Source: CAZLAK01 sp964557545 (GTDB lineage Bacteria; Bacillota; Desulfotomaculia; Desulfotomaculales; Pelotomaculaceae). Taken from it: a DNA stretch of 11,862 nucleotides. Shown in pieces: positions 6,766 through 11,862 of the stretch (its first letter is position 1; each line of letters opens with the position of its first letter). The notes beneath the pieces are model-generated. The model had not been told where the DNA came from, did not search any database, and was given only the letters and a program-made list of their open reading frames with translations. The position numbers and the translations under genes are program-made. Where the stretch lies: positions 1 through 11,862 of the forward strand of contig CAZLAK010000047.1 in NCBI GenBank assembly GCA_964557545.1. Direction: 5' to 3'.

Positions 6766-7765
6766 TATGACACAGTTCTTTGTAAAGTTCGCCGGTAAAT
6801 CCGGTGCGTATTATTTTTATACCTGGCCCAAATATGCGGCGGTAGCGTTCACAGGCCTTCCTGCAAGGATTTACCACTATTATTTCTCTTGCTATTTCCT
6901 GGCAGTTCATGGCCCTTTTGATAGTGGCTATTACCGATGTTTCTGCAGGAGACAGAGAATAACCTATAAAGACAAGACGGCCTGCGCTGGAGATGGCTTG
7001 AGCTGCACAATCCCAAATGTTGTGCAGCCGGCTTATGCGGTAGGACTTATAAAGCGTAGGGGCGACGATCATCACCTGCGAGCCATCGCTGCCGCAGTTT
7101 AGACAGTGCAGGATACTGCCGCTATCAAATAATAGGTTAGCAACTTTATCCTCGTGTGCCGAAATCTCACCGCACAGTGGACAAAAAGACCAGTTTAAAG
7201 AGCCGTGCAGCTTGTACAGCGGCACACTGCCCTCTGCCCCAACGTGCACTCCGTGGTGGCCGTAAAAACCGTATTCCACCCTGTAACCGGCCTCGCCGAT
7301 AGCCCTGTCCAAAAAGACGTCATAGTTTGTGGAGATAAATACGCTGGTTCCGCCGTCATTTTCTATAACTTTTGAAACAAAACGCCGGTGAATGCCCTTT
7401 TCTTCCGGCAATATTTTATCAAGCGTCATGCTGATCAACTTGACAAGCGCCGTTTTTAAGTCGTACAGCCTCGACCTGGGAAACCTAAAGGAAAATGACT
7501 GGTTGTGGAGCAAGTACCAGTCTACAATACTAAAAAGCTCATCAATGTCTGGAAAACCGGCCATGTCGCGTGCCGTTCTTATTTTTTTTCTAGAACCAAA
7601 GAAAAACTCCATAAACTCCCATACTATTTCTAAATCCGCTTCCTTTTGCTCTTCCCCAAAAAACTTGTAGGCCGTGCGCAAAAAGTCACGCATTACCGGT
7701 GCGCCCTCGGCGGCAGAGGCACCGGCCCCGAAAATATAAACAAACCTTTTTCCTGCTCCCCTCAT
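6755..7765 (-). CDS. SIR2-domain protein (NAD-binding, Cys4 zinc knuckle)
   Basis: This 336-residue protein has a SIR2-like Rossmann fold. The NAD-binding motif is FGAGASAAEGAP (residues 12-23), followed by STNYD (145-149) and KLHGSLNW (185-192) with the catalytic His187. A Cys4 zinc knuckle is formed by Cys195/Cys198 and Cys221/Cys224. The late Rossmann motifs are FIGYSLSPAE (266-275) and IIVVNP (295-300). A helical segment (about 25-125) is inserted between the first motif and STNYD, as in SIR2-like proteins other than classical deacetylases. Many such proteins act as NAD hydrolases in phage defence; deacylase activity is also possible. The ATG at 7765 has AAGGGGAG 14 bases upstream, a long spacing. 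It is convergent with the DUF155 gene and divergent from the dynamin operon across a shared region with a palindrome. Confidence 0.9.
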   Translation of the reverse strand: MRGAGKRFVYIFGAGASAAEGAPVMRDFLRTAYKFFGEEQKEADLEIVWEFMEFFFGSRKKIRTARDMAGFPDIDELFSIVDWYLLHNQSFSFRFPRSRLYDLKTALVKLISMTLDKILPEEKGIHRRFVSKVIENDGGTSVFISTNYDVFLDRAIGEAGYRVEYGFYGHHGVHVGAEGSVPLYKLHGSLNWSFCPLCGEISAHEDKVANLLFDSGSILHCLNCGSDGSQVMIVAPTLYKSYRISRLHNIWDCAAQAISSAGRLVFIGYSLSPAETSVIATIKRAMNCQEIAREIIVVNPCRKACERYRRIFGPGIKIIRTGFTGELYKELCHITS

Positions 7766-7959
7766 TGTACTGGCAAAGACTCCCCTTTAAGACTTCTAGG
7801 ATGGTAATGAAAAGACAATAATAATACTTGTCTTGTCATTAACCGTTAAATATTTTGTTGCCGCTTTTTTTTATTATGAGCGGCCAGTCATAAAAACACC
7901 TGCCGTCTAATATATAGAACCATAAGAAATACCTGCCATTTTAGTAGGGGGTTAACTTC
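7766..7959. promoter_or_regulatory. Divergent control region between SIR2-domain and dynamin genes
   Basis: This 194-base AT-rich region must carry the promoters for both directions. The main visible structure is the imperfect inverted repeat at 7806-7840. A second short inverted repeat, CCGCT (7861-7865) and AGCGG (7879-7883), flanks a T-rich stretch. AGGGGG (7946-7951) is the dynamin ribosome binding site. I could not assign clear -35/-10 pairs. Confidence 0.5.
7806..7840. repeat. Imperfect palindrome, 13-bp arms
   Basis: AATGAAAAGACAA (7806-7818) pairs with TTGTCTTGTCATT (7828-7840) at 12 of 13 positions around a nine-base AT-rich centre. The pairing can be extended outward through GGT and AACC if one base is bulged. 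Its location between two divergent genes suggests an operator or a transcript hairpin. Confidence 0.75.
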
Positions 7960-10314
7960 ATGGACAGCATGGCTAGCCTTCTTCAGCTGGCAAATGAATT
8001 AGAGAATTTTATTAATTCCGGTCAAAAGCTCACAGTAGCCTTCATGGGGCCCTTTAACGCGGGAAAATCCACTCTCATTAATTGCCTTTTAGGTGAGCAG
8101 GCCAGCCCGGTAGAAATACTTCCCTCCACTAAAAATCTTATTTACTTTGATTACGGCAGCAAATTCAGGGCTGTATGTCATAACCGTACTAAAAAGTGGG
8201 AATTTTCCTCTATTACTGAGCTGCACGCTTTTTTAAGCAGTAAAAACTTGCCCAAAGTTAATGTTAACGTCTTTACTCCCTCCCCTCTTCTCCAAAAATG
8301 CCGCCTGCTCGACACACCCGGCCTCGACTTCTCTGGCAAAAGTGTAGAACCCCTCCTCAAAAAAGCAGCAACAGAGGCCGATAGAATTATTTTTCTCCTC
8401 CACTCCAGGGGCATTGACGATAATTGCCGGCTTTTTTTGCAAAAATTACTGGTTTTAAGAAAAAAGAGGGACCCGTCCGAAATTACCTTCTGGCTGTGCG
8501 GTCAAGACAGGTGTGACAGCCACGCCTTTGCGGCTGCCCGGGAAACATTAAAAGAAATCACGCCCGGCGAAGTCCGTTTATACGCTTTTTGCGCCACCAA
8601 AGAGTACAACATTTCTGCCTTGCGTAAGTTCCTAGAAGTGGAAGCTGCCCTTTTTTTAATTAAGCGCGCACCGGCGGAGTTAAAAAAGAAAGACCGTGAA
8701 CTGGCGGAAAAAATTAAAGTGCTGGAGCACCTCCCGTGTGATGCCGAATTTCTATCTGAACTTTGGCGGTTAAAAGAAACAGCAAACTTAATTCTTGAAA
8801 CAAACCGGCTGTCTCTTTTTCCGCCAAAAGCCATATCAGAAGTTATGCACCTGCTCAGTGACATTTCTTCCGGCAACCTAGGTATAAACTCACTACAACC
8901 GGCCGGCAGGTACTTTCGGACCGGTACGGGACAGATTAGGGAAATAAGGAACTCCCTTTTAAACATCGTTCTAGAACTGGAAGATATAAGTAAAACAACG
9001 GGTTTTGTTAACCCAAGCGCACTTTATGAACTGCGCCGGCGCATTGAAGATGAGAGGCCCACGGTAGTAGCAGCAGGGGGGGGTTCCACCGGCAAATCTA
9101 CTTTCTTAAATGCCCTCCTCAAAGAAGAAATTCTGCCCGTAGCCGGCGGGCCAACGACTTTTATTTTTACCCAAATACACCACGGCGAATCCAAGAGAGC
9201 TGCCGTCCATACCCCCCTGCAGGTAGAACTGGAAACCTTTTACCACAGGGGAACAAAGTCTGTTCTCTGCCACCAGGAAATTGATCTTCTGGAAAATTGG
9301 CTCCACAGAAAAAAAAGTGTAATTTCACGCCTAGAAGTACTGACCAACGGGGTGTACAGAGATGTAGGAATCCGTGAATTGGCAGAAATCTTTAACCGTT
9401 TAAAGGTAGAGTTTACTGGCAACACTCACCTACCCGCGCCGGCCTTGTCACGTGCAACACATTTCCGGGAGCTACCCCAAAAACTAGTAAAATCAAAAGG
9501 CCTTGCCGGCAAAGTTAGGGTAACAATGCATAACAGGTCCGTCCACGAATTTGACCTGACACAACCCGCAGGGCTGTCCTCTTTCCACAAATATCTAGGG
9601 GAAGAAAATACCTTCAGTGTAGAAATGGCAGAAGTCTGGCACCCCTCGCCCACCCTAAAAATGGCTGACTTTATCGATACACCCGGTTTAGACTACCGCC
9701 AAAGAAACCACGTCAAGAGAGTAGCAGAAATCGTTCAGAACAGCGATGTCTGCCTCTTTTTCTTAAACGCAAGGCACATTCTTAACGACGCAGATGTTGA
9801 CTGCTTAAGGTTTCTCAAAACACTGATCGCCGAAAACACTGCCAAAAATTCGCACGTTAGCTTTCCCTTTGGGGAAAAGACTGTTTTTGCCGTAAACTTT
9901 ACAGATACCCTTAACCCCCTGCAGAGAGAAATCGTTTACAACTATGCCAGCAAATATTTAATTGAACTGGGAATCGAAGGTCCTAAAAGCGGTTTTTGTC
10001 CTCCCCTGTACATGATTTCATCCCAGCAGGGCTTTTGCGGCACTGGCGGCGGCCTGGAAACACTATTAGCCGGTCTCGAAGAACGCCTTTTGGCGCTAAA
10101 AAGCAAATCATTTTACCTGACAAGAACACACGAACTCTACTCTCTTTTAAAAGAGACGGCCGGTAAAATTAGAAGCACTTTTGAAACGTACGACCAACGC
10201 ACGGCCCGCAATTACACGCGGACCCAATTAATAGAGGCAAGAAAAGTCATTGGCCGTCACTTCCGGCAATTAAAAGAAATTAGGAGTTCTATTTACAGTA
10301 TCTGGAGGTGTTAG
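7960..10314 (+). CDS. Tandem double-GTPase dynamin-like protein
   Basis: This 784-residue protein has two consecutive dynamin-type GTPase domains. Domain 1 has P-loop GPFNAGKST (30-38), switch LPST (64-67), DTPGLD (118-123) and a degenerate G4 around CGQDRCD (180-186). Domain 2 has P-loop GGGSTGKST (373-381), a switch threonine near GGPTT (396-400), DTPGLD (573-578) and a G4-like NFTD (646-649). Fused two-headed dynamins occur in bacteria (DynA of Bacillus, where each half carries long helical stalks and membrane-contact regions). Here the regions between and after the GTPases are short and no transmembrane segment is present, so stalk or membrane functions may come from the small downstream proteins. 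AGGGGG lies eight bases before ATG 7960; a second in-frame ATG is at 7969. It is the first gene of a four-gene operon. The likely role is membrane remodelling or surveillance, inferred from the family. Confidence 0.88.
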   Translation: MDSMASLLQLANELENFINSGQKLTVAFMGPFNAGKSTLINCLLGEQASPVEILPSTKNLIYFDYGSKFRAVCHNRTKKWEFSSITELHAFLSSKNLPKVNVNVFTPSPLLQKCRLLDTPGLDFSGKSVEPLLKKAATEADRIIFLLHSRGIDDNCRLFLQKLLVLRKKRDPSEITFWLCGQDRCDSHAFAAARETLKEITPGEVRLYAFCATKEYNISALRKFLEVEAALFLIKRAPAELKKKDRELAEKIKVLEHLPCDAEFLSELWRLKETANLILETNRLSLFPPKAISEVMHLLSDISSGNLGINSLQPAGRYFRTGTGQIREIRNSLLNIVLELEDISKTTGFVNPSALYELRRRIEDERPTVVAAGGGSTGKSTFLNALLKEEILPVAGGPTTFIFTQIHHGESKRAAVHTPLQVELETFYHRGTKSVLCHQEIDLLENWLHRKKSVISRLEVLTNGVYRDVGIRELAEIFNRLKVEFTGNTHLPAPALSRATHFRELPQKLVKSKGLAGKVRVTMHNRSVHEFDLTQPAGLSSFHKYLGEENTFSVEMAEVWHPSPTLKMADFIDTPGLDYRQRNHVKRVAEIVQNSDVCLFFLNARHILNDADVDCLRFLKTLIAENTAKNSHVSFPFGEKTVFAVNFTDTLNPLQREIVYNYASKYLIELGIEGPKSGFCPPLYMISSQQGFCGTGGGLETLLAGLEERLLALKSKSFYLTRTHELYSLLKETAGKIRSTFETYDQRTARNYTRTQLIEARKVIGRHFRQLKEIRSSIYSIWRC

Positions 10315-10317
10315 AAA

Positions 10318-10521
10318 GTGGAAAATGCCAGGCTCCTCGACGAGCGGTTGCGGCGAATTATCTGGGAGATCAGCGAGAAAACGGGAGGTGAAATCAAAAA
10401 AAACCTGATCAGTGAAATTAAAGATTGTTTTAGCACCATTATCGAAGAACAGCACCGCAAGGATATAACAGATTTTTTAAAGTTGTTAAAGGCAGCGGTA
10501 GATAATATGCATTTTAATTAG
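10318..10521 (+). CDS. Small helical protein, in frame with the dynamin gene (67 aa)
   Basis: I do not recognise a family. The predicted protein is entirely helical and charged, with heptad-like patterns through most of its length (LLDERLRRIIWEISEKTGG ... FLKLLKAAVD). The GTG start at 10318 is preceded by GGAGGTG with a seven-base gap, a near-ideal ribosome binding site. It is in the same reading frame as the dynamin-like gene and separated from it only by one TAG and one codon. It could therefore be a separate translationally coupled adaptor, a detached stalk helix of the dynamin, or a readthrough extension. Confidence 0.7.
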   Translation: MENARLLDERLRRIIWEISEKTGGEIKKNLISEIKDCFSTIIEEQHRKDITDFLKLLKAAVDNMHFN

Positions 10522-10552
10522 TTAAAAAGATTTTTAGGAGGTAAAGCCAAAA

Positions 10553-10831
10553 ATGCAGGGAAATCAAAGCGGGGAGAGCACAGTTCAAAGTCTTGTCAAT
10601 GACATCCTTGCTGGCCTGAAAAACAGGCTGGTAAAGCCCATCTGTGAAGAAAACCGGATCATAACTGAGAAGCTTGATGAACTCACAAAACTGCACAAAG
10701 AGGCGGCTTTGGAATTTTCAGCACGGCTTGATACTATAGAAGAAAAAATTGGACAAATCCCCCACCTCATCCTGACCGCCTTTAGCGAAGCATTAAATCA
10801 GGTCAACGGGGGTAACGGTGATCATGCTTAA
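10553..10831 (+). CDS. Small coiled-coil protein (92 aa)
   Basis: No known family is recognised. AGGAGGT precedes the ATG by ten bases. The protein is mostly helical: a first helix around 12-32, then a long heptad-patterned coiled coil (about 33-70: ENRIITEKLDELTKLHKEAA ...), and a more hydrophobic C-terminal helix (IPHLILTAFSEAL, about 70-82). It has no transmembrane segment. It lies 31 bases after the preceding small gene, and its 3' end overlaps the start of the next, indicating translational coupling. It is likely a partner of the dynamin-like protein or of the membrane-anchored neighbour, by operon context only. Confidence 0.75.
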   Translation: MQGNQSGESTVQSLVNDILAGLKNRLVKPICEENRIITEKLDELTKLHKEAALEFSARLDTIEEKIGQIPHLILTAFSEALNQVNGGNGDHA

Positions 10832-11096
10832 AGAGAACAAAAGCCATAAAGAACTTGTAGAATCACTCGCTACTACCATTAGAAAAAATATTGTAACACC
10901 CGCGGCAAGCCGTGTAGAGATTCTTAAACTCGAACTAAAAGAGACAGAACGCAAAGTAGCCGCCGTAGAAAAAGAAATAGCCCGGCTCTCAGCTAACTGC
11001 GACAAGGCCAAGCTCTTATCAATTACTTCCCTTTTACTCGCCGCCTGTACTACTTTTATCACCGTACTGACCCTAACTATTTTGAGAAAGGGATAA
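10818..11096 (+). CDS. Coiled-coil protein with C-terminal membrane anchor (92 aa)
   Basis: The protein has a helical, coiled-coil N-terminal part (about residues 8-64, including VEILKLELKETERKVAAVEKEIARL) followed by a single hydrophobic segment (about 67-89) and a short basic tail, RKG, so it is a tail-anchored type membrane protein. The GTG at 10818 has GGGGG five bases upstream; ATG 10824 is the alternative start. Either way the gene overlaps the end of the preceding coiled-coil gene. It is the last gene of the operon, with a terminator directly after it. It could recruit the dynamin-like GTPase, which has no membrane segment, to the membrane. Confidence 0.78.
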   Translation: MIMLKENKSHKELVESLATTIRKNIVTPAASRVEILKLELKETERKVAAVEKEIARLSANCDKAKLLSITSLLLAACTTFITVLTLTILRKG

Positions 11097-11102
11097 CCAA
11101 AT

Positions 11103-11145
11103 AAAACCAGGCCGTGCTACGGCGAAAAAGGCCTGGTTTTTCTCT
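11103..11145. terminator. Bidirectional terminator between convergent genes
   Basis: AAAACCAGGCC (11103-11113) pairs perfectly with GGCCTGGTTTT (11130-11140), followed by TTCTCTTT. On the minus strand the arms are symmetric and end in AAAACCAGGCC's T-rich complement, so the hairpin can stop both transcripts. A competing nested hairpin, GCCG (11111-11114) with CGGC (11120-11123), lies inside. The stop codon of the minus-strand gene (11117-11119) is in the loop. Confidence 0.85.
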
Positions 11146-11428
11146 TTATCAGGGCGTACACAAAAACAGTAATACCCGAGATAAACAGAACCTTTAAGAT
11201 AAAATTAACTGTTTGGGCCTTAAATCTTGATTTTTCTTTCTTTAACTCCAGGGATGGGTCGAGCTTTAAGTCCAGGTAGGCTCCCCTGGTCTCAAACTGC
11301 ACGATCTGTTTTTCCAGCTTAGCAACTCTCTCTTGGTGCCGTGAAAAAGAAGACATATAACTGATCACCTGCAGCGCCAAAAAAGCCAGGGCAAAGAGAA
11401 TCAACAAGATGCGCGCGCTGGTATTCAT
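11117..11428 (-). CDS. Small two-TM coiled-coil membrane protein (103 aa)
   Basis: I do not recognise a family. An N-terminal hydrophobic segment (about residues 6-26, ILLILFALAFLALQVISYM) is followed by a charged coiled-coil stretch (about 29-70) and a second membrane segment (about 74-92, VNFILKVLFISGITVFVYAL) with a basic tail. Both termini would therefore be on the same side, with a helical loop between. AAGGTG lies about nine bases upstream of ATG 11428. It is convergent with the dynamin operon and shares its terminator. The layout mirrors the tail-anchored protein opposite, but a functional link is not shown. Confidence 0.75.
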   Translation of the reverse strand: MNTSARILLILFALAFLALQVISYMSSFSRHQERVAKLEKQIVQFETRGAYLDLKLDPSLELKKEKSRFKAQTVNFILKVLFISGITVFVYALIKRKTRPFSP

Positions 11429-11556
11429 AAATTACATCACCTTCCATACTAGTACTATTCTCCGGCTTTTAAATCTTTCCTTTTGAGCGCCGGGGCCAAA
11501 ATTGTAAAAACCCATAAAATATATTAAACTACTTCTATGAAAAATGCGGTGTCAAA

Positions 11557-11832
11557 ATGAACTGTGAACAAAGAAAAATCTTCGCCTCCTTAGAGGAGGA
11601 AAAAGAGCGCCAAATTTCCTGGTTAAGAAAATGCCAGATTTTATGCCCTGGCAGCACGGCCGACGGAGCTATAAAGAGGTACCCCAATGGAGGCTGGGTA
11701 ACACCTTATTTTGCCAACTTTGCTGCCGCAGCCCTGCTAGAAGACCCCGGGTCCAGGCCGCTTGTCAAGCGCTACCTAGACTGGTACATCCGCCACTTAG
11801 AACCAGACGGTGTTGATCGTCAACACTTTTGA
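11557..11832 (+). pseudogene. 5' part of a gene truncated by an insertion element
   Basis: The frame begins MNCEQRKIFASLEEEKERQISWLRK and continues with a segment rich in aromatic and glycine residues (about 36-56, DGAIKRYPNGGWVTPYFANFA), then LVKRYLDWYIRHLEPDG (about 69-85). This resembles the start of an (alpha/alpha) barrel-type enzyme, such as a glycoside hydrolase-like protein, but I cannot name the family. After residue 85 or so (near 11810) the frame enters what looks like the terminal repeat of an insertion element and ends after five foreign residues. The ribosome binding site is weak (CGGTG). The native protein was probably several hundred residues, and its remainder may lie beyond the element. 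A weak promoter-like pair, TTGTAA-17-TAAACT, lies upstream. Confidence 0.55.
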
Positions 11833-11862
11833 CCCACTATGTGCAAATAAAATTGACCCACC
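11811..11862. mobile_element. Terminal part of an insertion sequence, probably IS21 family, cut by the window edge
   Basis: The sequence changes character at TGTTGATCGTCAACA (11811-11825), a hairpin of six-base arms beginning with TG, the terminal dinucleotide expected for IS21-type elements. TTGACCCAC is then repeated at 11829-11837 and 11853-11861, 24 bases apart. Repeated subterminal motifs of this kind are typical of IS21-family ends and serve as transposase-binding sites. The transposase genes would lie beyond the right edge, so the family remains an inference. Confidence 0.55.

Noticed and set aside
8502..8966. 154-residue minus-strand frame within the dynamin gene
   Set aside because: It is a shadow of the GTPase coding frame, with no start signal.
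11504..11530. Possible second sigma-K -10 (CATAAAATA) upstream of the truncated gene
   Set aside because: The -10 pattern fits, but no AC-type -35 lies at the required spacing, and the gene shows no sporulation character.

Overview
The window looks like chromosomal DNA of a spore-forming, anaerobic Firmicute, most likely of the Peptococcaceae/Desulfotomaculum-Pelotomaculum type. This rests on a NuoE/HydA-type 2Fe-2S subunit that appears to start a redox operon, strong purine-rich Shine-Dalgarno sites, GTG starts, two tiny YjcZ-like peptides behind a sigma-K-type promoter, and moderate GC with AT-rich intergenic regions. No database search was possible, so the taxonomy is inference.

Positions 1-2665 are minus-strand. 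A NuoE-like thioredoxin-fold ferredoxin precedes the first codons of a further gene that runs off the left edge. Upstream lies a PucR/CdaR-type regulator with a good sigma-A promoter and a leader of about 200 nt, then a small unknown 55-residue gene with a strong terminator. From 2803 to 3202 there is a compact plus-strand unit: a sigma-K-like promoter, two nearly identical 37-residue hydrophobic peptides, and a terminator.

Positions 3249-6765 (plus) hold a Ski2/Mtr4/HelY-like superfamily II helicase whose two RecA halves lie in different reading frames, followed closely by an RMD1/DUF155 membrane-anchored protein. A SIR2-domain protein with a Cys4 zinc knuckle runs convergently into it (11-bp overlap). 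Its start faces a plus-strand operon across a 194-bp region that contains a long imperfect palindrome. That operon encodes a double-GTPase dynamin-like protein followed by three small helical proteins, the last with a C-terminal membrane segment. It ends at a bidirectional terminator shared with an opposing small two-TM coiled-coil protein.

The right edge holds the 5' part of a gene cut off by what looks like the end of an IS21-family-type element, with repeated TTGACCCAC motifs.

The most interesting part is 6755-11428: SIR2 effector, tandem dynamin, small helical adaptors and membrane coiled-coil proteins. This could be an undescribed membrane-linked stress or anti-phage module; the function is inferred from architecture only.
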